A stretch of 64,000 nucleotides of DNA from Bacillota bacterium (GTDB taxonomy: Bacteria; Bacillota; Clostridia; TANB77; CAG-465), in the NCBI GenBank assembly GCA_023460515.1, contig JAEWPS010000018.1, positions 133,800 to 197,799 of the forward strand. Reading direction: 5' to 3'. Made by a program: the position numbers and the translations under genes. Positions within the stretch are counted from its first letter, which is position 1; every line of letters begins with the position of its first letter. The notes beneath the pieces were generated by a model. The model saw only the letters and a program-made list of their open reading frames with translations. It was not told where the DNA came from and searched no databases. Shown here piece by piece: positions 43,315-51,633 of the stretch.

Positions 43315-45933
43315 TTAGATCCATTCATTATATTTTTTAATATATATTTTCTTAGCAAATAAAGCAACTATACAATATAGTATTGGTACTATAAGAATTA
43401 CTGCAATGTACTTAAGTGGAATTGCTACTAATCCTATAAAGCTACCTAATATTGTAAAAGGTACTAGTATTGAGATTATACTAAATAATATTGAAGAAAA
43501 GTATACAGATTTTGATGCATTACTTTCCACAAAAGGCATTTTAGCTGTTCTTATAACATGTAATCCAACTAAGTTAGAAACTATACCATATGAGAACCAA
43601 ATTGTTTGAAATAATGCACTATCTGGTGCTCTTAAATCAAAACCAAACCATAATGTAGCAAAAACAATTAAATCAAAACATGAACTTAAAGGTCCCATAA
43701 AAATCATAAATCTCTTTAAACTAGATATATTTAATTTTCTAGGTTTCTGCAAATTATCGCTATCTACATTATCAAAAGGTATAGACAATTGTCCCATATC
43801 ATAAATTAAACTTTGAACAAGTAATTGTATAGGCGTAATTGGGAAAAAGGGTAATAAAATACTTGCAATTACTACTGAAAATACTTCACCAAAATTCATA
43901 CTTGCGGCTACTTTAATATATTTCATAAGATTTGTAAATGTTGCTCTACCTTCAAAAACACCATCTATTAAAACATTTAGATCTTTTTCTAATAAGATAA
44001 TATCTGCTGTTTCTTTAGCAATATCTACCGCTGTATCAACAGAAATTCCTACATCAGAGTTTGTAAGTGATGGTGCATCATTTATACCATCACCCATATA
44101 ACCTACTACATTACCTTTTTCTTTTAGTAATCTTACAATTCTAGCTTTTTGTATAGGTGAAAGTTTTGCAAACACATTAACATCTTTTAATAAATGTATT
44201 ACACCTGCATCAGGTAAATTATCTACCTGATCTCCTGTAACAACTTTTGAAGTATTAATATCTACTTGATTACAGATTGATTTAGTAACAGCAACATTAT
44301 CTCCTGTAAGTACTATTACTCTTATTCCAGCATCATTTAATTTTTTTATTGAATCTTTTGCACTGGCTTTAGGTGGATCTAAGAAACCAATAAAACCAAC
44401 TAAAGTCATATCTTTTTCATCTTTTATCTCGAAATCTTCCATGCCGTTGGTATTTGATTTCTTGCATACTGCAATTACCCTCATACCCTCTTCATTTAAT
44501 TTTTCAGCTATACCTTTTGCATTATCTTTAATTTGATCGGTTATATCAAAAACTTTATCATCATGTTCTACAAAAGAGCAAATATTTAAAATTTCTTCAA
44601 CAGCACCTTTAGTTACTAATACAATTTGGTTATCATCTTTAACAGCAATTGAAAGTCTTCTTCTCATAAAATCAAATGGTATTTCATCTACTTTTTTATA
44701 TTTTTCTGTTAAATGACTTAAATCATTTTGTAGCCCTCTGTTTATTACAGCTTCATCAATACTTCCTTTTAAACCAGTTTGAAAAAATGAATTTAGAAAT
44801 GCATATTTTAAAACACCAATATTTTCATCTCCATGAACATCTAAATATTTTTCTAAAACAATTTTGTCCTCTGTTAATGTTCCTGTTTTATCTGTACATA
44901 AAATATTCATAGCTCCAAAACTTTGAATTGAATCTAACTTTTTAACAATAGTTTTTTTCTTAGACATTTTAATAGCGCCTTTAGATAAAGTTGAAGATAA
45001 TATAACTGGAAGTAATAGTGGTGTTATTCCAATAGCTATTGCAACCGCAAATGTAAAAGTAGTTAACATATCGTGTTTCCATACATTAATAAAGAAAGTG
45101 ATTGGTATCATAATAAGCATAAACTTTATTAATAAATTACTTATATTTTCTATTTCTTTTCTAAAACCTGTTTTAGGTTTACCTTGAATTAAAGTATCTG
45201 CAACTTTTCCAAAATAAGTATTGTCTCCAATTTTCATAACAGCACATTTAGCTGACCCACTAATAACATTAGTGCCCATTAAACAAATTGTGTCTAAATC
45301 TGAAATACCAGAAATCTCATCTATAGATTTAGTTTGAGTATTTGTAAATTTTCTAACTGCATCTGATTCTCCAGTTAAAGAAGACTGTCCTAAATATAGA
45401 TCATTTGATTCAATAATTCTTAAATCAGCCGATACCATATCACCAGCTGAAAGAATAACTATATCATTTACAGTAAGATCCTTTACAAAAACTTTAACTT
45501 TTTCATTGTTTCTTAAAATTGTTGTAGTTGTAGATACTAATTCTTTTAGTTTTTCCGCAGCCTTATTAGATTTGTACTCTTGACTAAATTCTAGTAATGT
45601 ACTTATTAAAACTAATACAACTATAACTATTATGTTAGTATAACTAGGAACTTCTTGAAGTATTACATCTGTATAAAATAAAACACCTGTTATTCCAAGT
45701 AATATAACATTAAAAGGACTAATAAGACTAGCAAAAAAATAGTTATACCATTTTTTGGGTTTGGATTGCTTAATCTCATTTTTACCATACTGCTCTTTAT
45801 TTTTTATAGAATCTTCTTCATTTAACCCTTCAACATTAATTTTGTACTTTGATATAAACTCTTCTTTGGGTAAAATACAATCAATTCCATAGCTTTCTTT
45901 TACATCAAATTTATCTAACTCTTGGTTTGTCAT
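43315..45933 (-). CDS. mgtA: Magnesium-translocating P-type ATPase
   Basis: An 872-residue P3B-type ATPase, close in pattern to MgtA/MgtB, importing Mg2+. Motifs: SLTGES, LCTDKTGTLTEDKIVLEKY, MRRRLSIAV, GFIGFLDPPKASAKDSIKKL, LTGDNVAVTKSICN and GYMGDGINDAPSL. About ten membrane segments. No M-box-like leader is visible in the short space before it (45934-46085); regulation is unknown. First gene in a likely operon with the MFS pump. Confidence 0.94.
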   Translation of the reverse strand: MTNQELDKFDVKESYGIDCILPKEEFISKYKINVEGLNEEDSIKNKEQYGKNEIKQSKPKKWYNYFFASLISPFNVILLGITGVLFYTDVILQEVPSYTNIIVIVVLVLISTLLEFSQEYKSNKAAEKLKELVSTTTTILRNNEKVKVFVKDLTVNDIVILSAGDMVSADLRIIESNDLYLGQSSLTGESDAVRKFTNTQTKSIDEISGISDLDTICLMGTNVISGSAKCAVMKIGDNTYFGKVADTLIQGKPKTGFRKEIENISNLLIKFMLIMIPITFFINVWKHDMLTTFTFAVAIAIGITPLLLPVILSSTLSKGAIKMSKKKTIVKKLDSIQSFGAMNILCTDKTGTLTEDKIVLEKYLDVHGDENIGVLKYAFLNSFFQTGLKGSIDEAVINRGLQNDLSHLTEKYKKVDEIPFDFMRRRLSIAVKDDNQIVLVTKGAVEEILNICSFVEHDDKVFDITDQIKDNAKGIAEKLNEEGMRVIAVCKKSNTNGMEDFEIKDEKDMTLVGFIGFLDPPKASAKDSIKKLNDAGIRVIVLTGDNVAVTKSICNQVDINTSKVVTGDQVDNLPDAGVIHLLKDVNVFAKLSPIQKARIVRLLKEKGNVVGYMGDGINDAPSLTNSDVGISVDTAVDIAKETADIILLEKDLNVLIDGVFEGRATFTNLMKYIKVAASMNFGEVFSVVIASILLPFFPITPIQLLVQSLIYDMGQLSIPFDNVDSDNLQKPRKLNISSLKRFMIFMGPLSSCFDLIVFATLWFGFDLRAPDSALFQTIWFSYGIVSNLVGLHVIRTAKMPFVESNASKSVYFSSILFSIISILVPFTILGSFIGLVAIPLKYIAVILIVPILYCIVALFAKKIYIKKYNEWI

Positions 45934-46085
45934 TTAAAGACCTTCTTTCTTAAAATATACTAGAGAAAATAATATTTCATTTTAATTTTAATAATATTTT
46001 TATATAATTTTTGAAATATTATATCATAAAAAAGTAATATTTTCCACATTTTAATCTATAAATATTAAAAATAATAATATTTATA

Positions 46086-46117
46086 AAAAAAGCACAGTTG
46101 AATTCAACTATACTCTT
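46086..46117 (-). terminator. Terminator of the two-gene membrane cassette
   Basis: AGTATAGTTGAA / TTCAACTGTGCT self-complementary arms with G-U pairs, then TTTTTTT on the minus strand. Confidence 0.75.
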
Positions 46118-46176
46118 TTAAATTTAATATAAATTTTCACTTTAAATTGGTGTTTAACCTTGTATCTGTATTTCTA

Positions 46177-46293
46177 TTATCTTTTTTCTCCATTATTTTT
46201 TTTTGAAAATGTTTCAAAAAGTCTTTGCGGTTTCATTGATTCTGGTGGTTTAGGTAATTTTACTTCAGTTTTTTTCTTATTAGCTTCATTCAT
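46177..46293 (-). CDS. 38-residue Pro/Lys-rich small protein
   Basis: A short ORF: start ATG 46293 behind AAGGAGATGAG, stop TAA 46177. Sequence begins MNEANKKKTEVKLPKPPESM, continuing with KPQRLFETFSKKNNGEKR. It is strongly basic with a KLPKPPE motif and no membrane segment. It lies 16 bases after the 46310 membrane-protein gene and before a terminator, so the two form a bicistronic unit. I recognise no family. A soluble partner or signal for the membrane protein is plausible but inferred. Confidence 0.7.
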   Translation of the reverse strand: MNEANKKKTEVKLPKPPESMKPQRLFETFSKKNNGEKR

Positions 46294-46309
46294 TATTTCT
46301 CATCTCCTT

Positions 46310-46879
46310 CTAAATATTTTTAATTATAATTTCTAATGGTTTTTCAAATCCAATTATAATTACTCCAATGATTCCTATAATTATCAAAGAAAAAAATAAT
46401 AATTTTGTAAATTCTAAATTTTTTTCAGTCCTTATATCATTTACTTCTTTATTAAGAGTTGCTGATTCTATAAGAACTTCTTCAAAATACTTTATTTTCA
46501 TTTTACTAATTAATTCTTCTTTTGTTTCACTCTTATTTCTGAAATCTTCAAAATATTGCGAATAAAAGTCTTCAACTTCAGAAAACTTTTTCTGCATTAT
46601 TTTTGAGTTTGGAATATACCAATATCCTAACATATTATTAGCATTAAATAATGAATAAAAATTAGCAACAATCAAAACTATTATTATACTTAATCCTTCT
46701 AATTGTAATATCAAATTAATATTCACATTTCCAATTAAATTCTTAATTATATATATAGCTATACCAGAGAAACCTGTTAATAAAGTAATATATAAGGATA
46801 CTTTATTGTTTAATACATCTTTTCTATTTATTTCGTATTCATACATTTCTTTTTGTATTTCATATTCAAAATCTTTCAT
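46310..46879 (-). CDS. Three-TM protein, SLATT-like layout
   Basis: A 189-residue protein. Charged N-terminal helix (EYEIQKEMYEYEINRKDVL), two membrane helices (residues ~27-46 and ~58-78), a ~75-residue charged, probably cytosolic helical part, and a third membrane helix (~159-180). This layout resembles SLATT-type effectors, but sequence similarity cannot be checked. It is first in a two-gene unit with the 38-residue Pro/Lys-rich protein. Function unknown. Confidence 0.75.
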   Translation of the reverse strand: MKDFEYEIQKEMYEYEINRKDVLNNKVSLYITLLTGFSGIAIYIIKNLIGNVNINLILQLEGLSIIIVLIVANFYSLFNANNMLGYWYIPNSKIMQKKFSEVEDFYSQYFEDFRNKSETKEELISKMKIKYFEEVLIESATLNKEVNDIRTEKNLEFTKLLFFSLIIIGIIGVIIIGFEKPLEIIIKNI

Positions 46880-47018
46880 TTATTTTTTCCTTCTTTTCAA
46901 CCTTTTGCATTATTTTAACATGTTTTTTATTTATATTCTGTCGAAAATTGTAAAAAACAATAAAAATAAGTAAAACTTTGTATTAATTTTACTTATTTTC
47001 ACTTTATGAAATTGTTTT

Positions 47019-48371
47019 TTATTTTCTTTCAAGTACGGCAACACACTCTACATGAGCAGTTTGTGGAAACATATCTACAGGTGTTATATTAGTTACTGTA
47101 TATTTACTACTTAATAATTTTAAATCTCTTGCTAAAGTAGCGGGATTACAACTTACATATCCTATTTTTTCAGCATTAAAATCTAGTATATATTGTATGC
47201 TTTTTTCATCAAGCCCTTTTCTAGGAGGATCTACTACTATCACAGTTGGAATTATATTGCTATTTTTAAATATTTCTATTTTATCTTCCACACTACCCGC
47301 TATATATTCACAGTTTTTAATTTCATTTAATAGTATATTTTTATTAGCCATTTCTACAGCTTCTTTTTCTATTTCTATACCGTATACTTTTTTCACATAA
47401 TCACTTAGAAATATACCTATTGTACCTACTCCACTATATAAATCAAATAAAATATCATTATGACTTAAATTTAATCCTTCTTTTAGTACATTATACAATA
47501 CTTCTACTTGAACTGTATTTACTTGAAAAAAAGATTTAGGTGATATATAAAAGCAATGGTTTCCAATTATATCTGTTATATATTTTTCACCATATATTTG
47601 AATAGTTTCATCTCCTAATATCTCATTTGTTTTACTTTCATTTAAATTTAAAAAGATACCTTTTATATTTTCTTTATTTAATTCACTTACAACCTTTTGG
47701 AATCTAACATCTTTTAATAATTGTCTATTATTTACTACAATTACTATCATTATTTCACTAGTATGATATCCCCTTTTTATAACTATATGTCTAATATCTC
47801 CACTAAAATCTATTTCATTATAACCAGAAAAATCATATTCCATAAGTTTTTCAAATACAACTTTAGATAAAATATCTATTACCCTATTTTGTATATAGCA
47901 ACAATTATTCTCTACAATATTATGTGTTCTTTTTGAATAAAATCCTATCTTATTTTCTCCATTTATACTTCTAACTGGATATTGCACTTTATTTCTATAG
48001 TAATATGGAAGTCCCATACCAACAATGCTATTTAATGTGCCAAATTCTACCCCTTGTCTATTAAGAGTATTTTTAACAATATTAGTTTTAAGACTTAATT
48101 GAAAGTCGTACTTAATATGTTGAGATTCACAACCTCCACATGTTTTAAATACAGGACATATGGTATCTTCAATTCTACTATCAGCCTTTTTATTTATCTG
48201 CTCAATTTTACCAATAGCATAACTAGAAGTAATTTTAATTATACGTACATCAATATTCTCACCTTTAATACCTCCAGGTACAAATATAATCATTTTATCT
48301 ACCTTAGCTATACCTTCAAAATTAATTCCATTGTCGACTATATCTACAGTTAATACATCGTTCTTTTTCAA
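47019..48371 (-). CDS. rlmD: 23S rRNA (uracil-5)-methyltransferase RlmD-like
   Basis: A 450-residue RNA m5U methyltransferase (COG2265). N-terminal TRAM domain (residues 1-55). Fe-S Cys set CPVFKTCGGC (C-x5-C-x2-C) plus a later Cys in NNCCYIQNR. SAM site FDLYSGVGTIGIFLS. Catalytic VSCNPATLARDL and VDPPRKGLD. It could be RlmD or RlmCD (two sites in 23S rRNA) in Gram-positives. Starts with TTG behind AGGAGAGAG. Promoter at 48397-48425. Confidence 0.92.
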   Translation of the reverse strand: MKKNDVLTVDIVDNGINFEGIAKVDKMIIFVPGGIKGENIDVRIIKITSSYAIGKIEQINKKADSRIEDTICPVFKTCGGCESQHIKYDFQLSLKTNIVKNTLNRQGVEFGTLNSIVGMGLPYYYRNKVQYPVRSINGENKIGFYSKRTHNIVENNCCYIQNRVIDILSKVVFEKLMEYDFSGYNEIDFSGDIRHIVIKRGYHTSEIMIVIVVNNRQLLKDVRFQKVVSELNKENIKGIFLNLNESKTNEILGDETIQIYGEKYITDIIGNHCFYISPKSFFQVNTVQVEVLYNVLKEGLNLSHNDILFDLYSGVGTIGIFLSDYVKKVYGIEIEKEAVEMANKNILLNEIKNCEYIAGSVEDKIEIFKNSNIIPTVIVVDPPRKGLDEKSIQYILDFNAEKIGYVSCNPATLARDLKLLSSKYTVTNITPVDMFPQTAHVECVAVLERK

Positions 48372-48396
48372 TGTCTCTCTCCTTTTTAACAGTTAT

Positions 48397-48425
48397 ATTG
48401 TACCAAAAAAAAATCTGTTAGTCAA
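48397..48425 (-). promoter_or_regulatory. Promoter of rlmD
   Basis: Minus strand TTGACT, 17-bp spacer, TACAAT; its 5' end lies between the divergent rlmD and 48535 genes. Confidence 0.65.
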
Positions 48426-48534
48426 TAGATAATATAGTAACATTTTTGTTTTAAAAGAATATAGTATATTAAGTTAAAGATAATTACACTAACCTACATA
48501 ACAATATCTTAAACTTAAAAGGAGTGAAAATTAT

Positions 48535-48717
48535 ATGATATCCAGAAATCAATTGTTCGTCTTACTTATAACTCTTGCTTTTATATTTCTAATTTGTAGT
48601 AAGGATAGATACTCTACACCATTGAACTTTGATACCTTTTTCGGGGTAGATGGTTCAAACCCTTTCTCACGGAGGGTTATTATAACACAAAGGGGGGAAA
48701 TATATAATGATGGATGA
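48535..48717 (+). CDS. Small membrane-anchored protein overlapping the next gene
   Basis: A 60-residue protein. Hydrophobic residues 6-22 (QLFVLLITLAFIFLIC), then a short polar extracytoplasmic part with FFGVDGSNPFSRRVII. AAGGAGTG is well placed before its ATG. The last 11 bases overlap the start of the Cys-rich micro-gene in another frame. No family recognised. Confidence 0.65.
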   Translation: MISRNQLFVLLITLAFIFLICSKDRYSTPLNFDTFFGVDGSNPFSRRVIITQRGEIYNDG

Positions 48718-48847
48718 AAGATGTGGATGCAATACAGGTTGCGGATGTAACACTGGATGCGGAGGAGGATTATTCGGCGGCGGAAATTCTTGCTGTTGTA
48801 TAATAATTGTTGTAGTACTTATATTAATTTGTTGTTGCTGTAACTAG
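48707..48847 (+). CDS. 46-residue Cys/Gly-rich membrane micro-protein
   Basis: Start ATG 48707 behind AAGGGGGGAAA, stop TAG 48847. The N-terminal half is Cys/Gly repeats (DERCGCNTGCGCNTGCGGG, then LFGGGN). The C-terminal half is one hydrophobic segment flanked by Cys clusters (CCCIIIVVVLILICCCCN); 11 of 46 residues are Cys. The Gly-rich-plus-single-helix design recalls YjcZ-type sporulation micro-proteins, but with Cys. Metal binding or oxidative cross-linking is an inference. Overlaps the previous gene by 11 bases. Confidence 0.75.
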   Translation: MMDERCGCNTGCGCNTGCGGGLFGGGNSCCCIIIVVVLILICCCCN

Positions 48848-48870
48848 TATAACATATAATTTTTAAACTA

Positions 48871-48903
48871 TAAAACCAGTCATAATTTTATGGCTGGTTT
48901 TAT
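48871..48903 (+). terminator. Terminator of the micro-gene pair
   Basis: AAACCAGTCATA with TATGGCTGGTTT (one G-U), then TTAT. Confidence 0.85.
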
Positions 48904-48921
48904 GTGTTATACTAAATTTAT

Positions 48922-48950
48922 TTGATTTTACATAATATGTATGATATAAT
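48922..48950 (+). promoter_or_regulatory. Promoter of the 49003 gene
   Basis: TTGATT, 17-bp spacer, TATAAT. Confidence 0.75.
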
Positions 48951-49002
48951 TAGTCTGTGTAAAACAGTTAATCCTTATTTAACTAAAAAAGGAGGTATTA
49001 AT

Positions 49003-49347
49003 ATGGAATATCCAAAAGTTATTGAAAAAATAATATTGAAAGAAGGATCCACTTACGAAGAGCTACGACAAATAATTATTGATAACATTCAAGAAGTTGA
49101 ACAAGATCTATGGGAATTTGAAATTGATAAACTAAAATTTCCAATAAAGCTCAGCGATAATGAAGTATTCGAATTTTTAGAGTTCTTCTTCCTTCATGAA
49201 TATGACAAATCTGTATATGTTAATATATATACTAGTGAAGGAAAAATTGTAGTGGAATGTGATAGGTGCTTTGAAGGATCTATGCTTGCTTTTATTTCAA
49301 TATTTACTATTGGAATAATCACATTAATAGTTATGATACTAAAATAA
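49003..49347 (+). CDS. Tail-anchored protein of unknown function
   Basis: A 114-residue protein starting at ATG 49003 (AGGAGGT upstream). An alpha/beta soluble part (residues 1-88, with NIQEVEQDLWEFEIDKLKF and YVNIYTSEGKIVVECDRCFE) is followed by one C-terminal membrane helix (residues ~92-112), so it is tail-anchored with its domain in the cytosol. No family recognised. Own promoter and terminator. Confidence 0.8.
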   Translation: MEYPKVIEKIILKEGSTYEELRQIIIDNIQEVEQDLWEFEIDKLKFPIKLSDNEVFEFLEFFFLHEYDKSVYVNIYTSEGKIVVECDRCFEGSMLAFISIFTIGIITLIVMILK

Positions 49348-49352
49348 GATAT

Positions 49353-49383
49353 GGGAGGTGACATTTATTTGTCACCTCTTTCA
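49353..49383 (+). terminator. Terminator before dapA
   Basis: GAGGTGACA with TGTCACCTC, then TTTC. Confidence 0.8.
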
Positions 49384-49427
49384 TATTTATATAACCTTAC
49401 TCATATAATTTAGCAGGAGGTGATTAA

Positions 49428-50306
49428 ATGATATTTAAAGGTGCGGCTACTGCTATTGTTACTCCATTTGATGATAATTTAAATGTAAATTATGCCAAAC
49501 TAAAAGAATTAATTGAATTTCAAATTTCAAATGGAATTAAAGCAATAGTTGTATGTGGTACAACAGGAGAGTCTTCTACTCTTACAGATGCGGAAAAAAA
49601 AGAAATTATACGTTATACTGTTCAAGTAGTAAATAAAAGAGTCCCTGTCATAGCTGGCACAGGAACAAATAATACGGCATACTCAATAGAATTATCTAAA
49701 TATGCTGAAAAGGTTAATGTTGATGGTTTATTACTTGTTACACCATATTATAATAAATGTACACAAGACGGTTTATATATGCATTTTTGTGAGATTGCAA
49801 AGTCTGTAAATTTACCTATAATAGTATATAACGTCCCATCTAGGACTTCAGTAAATATATCTGTAGATACTGTAGTTAAATTGTCTAAAGTACCTAATAT
49901 AATTGGAATAAAAGAAGCAAGTTCAGATTTATCTCAAATAGCAGATATTCTATCTAAAGTTGATGAAAGTTTTGATGTATATTCTGGTAATGATGATCAA
50001 ATTCTTCCTATTTTATCTTTAGGTGGTAAAGGTGTAATTTCAGTACTTAGTAACATACTTCCAAAAGAAACAAATAACTTATGTCAGTTATATTTTGATA
50101 ATAATACAGAGCAAGCTAAATTATTACAACTAAGATATTTAAAACTAATTAAAAGCTTATTTATTGAAGTTAATCCTATACCTATAAAAGAATGTATGAA
50201 TATTTTGGGGTATAATGTTGGAGGAACAAGGTTACCCCTTTCAAAAATGAGTGATAAAAATATACAAACTTTAAAAGATACCTTAAAAGAATTTAATCTA
50301 ACATAA
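49428..50306 (+). CDS. dapA: 4-hydroxy-tetrahydrodipicolinate synthase
   Basis: A 292-residue DapA. Condenses pyruvate with aspartate semialdehyde, first step of lysine/diaminopimelate and dipicolinate synthesis. Schiff-base Lys in IIGIKEASSDL, catalytic Tyr in VYNVPSRTSVN, Thr pair in CGTTGESSTL. AGGAGGTGAT precedes the ATG. It is alone here, away from spoVFB (21340), although the two act consecutively with DapB in spores. Confidence 0.96.
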   Translation: MIFKGAATAIVTPFDDNLNVNYAKLKELIEFQISNGIKAIVVCGTTGESSTLTDAEKKEIIRYTVQVVNKRVPVIAGTGTNNTAYSIELSKYAEKVNVDGLLLVTPYYNKCTQDGLYMHFCEIAKSVNLPIIVYNVPSRTSVNISVDTVVKLSKVPNIIGIKEASSDLSQIADILSKVDESFDVYSGNDDQILPILSLGGKGVISVLSNILPKETNNLCQLYFDNNTEQAKLLQLRYLKLIKSLFIEVNPIPIKECMNILGYNVGGTRLPLSKMSDKNIQTLKDTLKEFNLT

Positions 50307-50319
50307 AATGTTATACTTA

Positions 50320-50367
50320 TATAATAACATCAGTAATATTAGAAAATCATATTATTACTGATGTTAT
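50320..50367 (+). terminator. Terminator of dapA
   Basis: ATAACATCAGTAATA with TATTACTGATGTTAT, then TCCTTATTT. Confidence 0.8.
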
Positions 50368-50427
50368 TCCTTATTTGCTTTTTTATAATACTCATTCATT
50401 ATGTTCTTAAGTTAGCATATTAAACTC

Positions 50428-50456
50428 TTGCTAAGTAATATTAGCTGTGATATAAT
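50428..50456 (+). promoter_or_regulatory. Promoter of ttcA
   Basis: TTGCTA, 17-bp spacer, TATAAT, 30 bases before the start codon. Confidence 0.6.
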
Positions 50457-50485
50457 ATATTTATTAGTTTAAAGGAGAAAATAAT

Positions 50486-51223
50486 ATGTTACAAGGAGTT
50501 ATAGGAAAAGCAAAACGTGCAATAGAAGATTTTAATATGATAGATGAAGGAGATAAAATAGCTGTTGGATTATCTGGTGGTAAGGATAGTATTACACTAC
50601 TTTATTCTTTATTCTATTTGCAAAAGTTTTATCATAAAAAGTTTACACTAATAGCAATAACAATTCATCCAGGAAGTGAAACTTTTAAAACAGAAAAATT
50701 AGAAGAGTTGTGTAAAGAATTAGGTATAGAATATATAGTATATAAATCAAATATTGCAGATATTGTATTTAACATACGTAAAGAAAAAAATCCTTGTTCA
50801 TTATGTGCAAACATGCGTAGAGGTATATTAAATAGTTTAGCTGTAGAAAATGGTTGTAATAAAATAGCTCTTGGACATCATGCAGATGATGTAATGGAAA
50901 CTTTTTTAATGAGTTTATTACTTAATGGTAAAATACATACTTTTTCTCCTGTAACGTATTTAAGCAGAAGCAAAGTTAAAACTATTCGCCCATTTATCTA
51001 TGTAGAAGAAAAAACTATACGAGCAATAGCTAGAGAAAAAAAATATCCGGTCATGGGAAAATGTTGCCCAGCTGATGGATTTACCAAAAGAGATTATATG
51101 ACAAATTTATTAAAAAGTCTTAAAAAAGATATACCTAAAGTTAGATCGCATATTTTCGGTGCTATCCAAAGATCAAATATAGATGGTTGGAATAAAAATG
51201 TAACCGAAGAAGAATTAAATTAA
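50486..51223 (+). CDS. ttcA: TtcA-family tRNA thiolase / PP-loop ATPase
   Basis: A 245-residue PP-loop enzyme. ATP motif VGLSGGKDSITLL, Cys motif PCSLCANMRRG, ALGHHADDVMETFL, and a third Cys pair KCCPADG. The pattern matches TtcA-type tRNA 2-thiolation enzymes that use a [4Fe-4S] cluster. In Gram-positives the exact tRNA target (C32) is not established, so a general TtcA-like call is safest. Monocistronic. Confidence 0.9.
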   Translation: MLQGVIGKAKRAIEDFNMIDEGDKIAVGLSGGKDSITLLYSLFYLQKFYHKKFTLIAITIHPGSETFKTEKLEELCKELGIEYIVYKSNIADIVFNIRKEKNPCSLCANMRRGILNSLAVENGCNKIALGHHADDVMETFLMSLLLNGKIHTFSPVTYLSRSKVKTIRPFIYVEEKTIRAIAREKKYPVMGKCCPADGFTKRDYMTNLLKSLKKDIPKVRSHIFGAIQRSNIDGWNKNVTEEELN

Positions 51224-51232
51224 ATGTATAAA

Positions 51233-51275
51233 AAACAACCCCAGTTTTGAATTTATCTAAGCTGGGGTTGTTTTA
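51233..51275. terminator. Bidirectional terminator of ttcA
   Basis: AAAACAACCCCAG with CTGGGGTTGTTTT around a 17-base loop. Confidence 0.88.
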
Positions 51276-51286
51276 ACAAAAGTATT

Positions 51287-51523
51287 CTAAAACTTATATT
51301 TATCGAAATAAATTATAGAAAGTAGTTTTGATAAAAAATAATTTATTAATTTTTTTTGTAATCTAAAAACACAGTCTGCATCAAAAGATAATAATCTTAT
51401 CGGTAAAAAAACACATGTTATTACACAAACCATAAAAAAACAGAATAATATAGATAAACGTTCTAAAACATCAGTAATTAAATATTTAATCCGATCTTTT
51501 AAACTTACATAATGAAATTTCAT
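51287..51523 (-). CDS. Small one-helix membrane protein
   Basis: A 78-residue basic protein with a central membrane segment (about residues 23-45, LSILFCFFMVCVITCVFLPI). Amphipathic segments lie on both sides. Strong AGGAGGG site before the ATG. No family recognised. Confidence 0.65.
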   Translation of the reverse strand: MKFHYVSLKDRIKYLITDVLERLSILFCFFMVCVITCVFLPIRLLSFDADCVFRLQKKLINYFLSKLLSIIYFDKYKF

Positions 51524-51633
51524 TATATCCCTCCTAATTAATTTATTTGTAAAATATTATACACCATAACAATACATTATGTCAATTAATATCTAAAAAT
51601 ATATCACGTTAGGTATTATATTAGTATATTTAT

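Noticed and set aside
45934..46085. M-box or other Mg riboswitch before mgtA
   Set aside because: The space is ~150 bases, A/T-rich and lacks the conserved paired core; an upstream terminator limits its length.
48630..48680. tRNA-like GGTTCAAACCC segment
   Set aside because: No acceptor, D-arm or anticodon arm can be folded; it lies in the coding sequence of the 48535 micro-gene.
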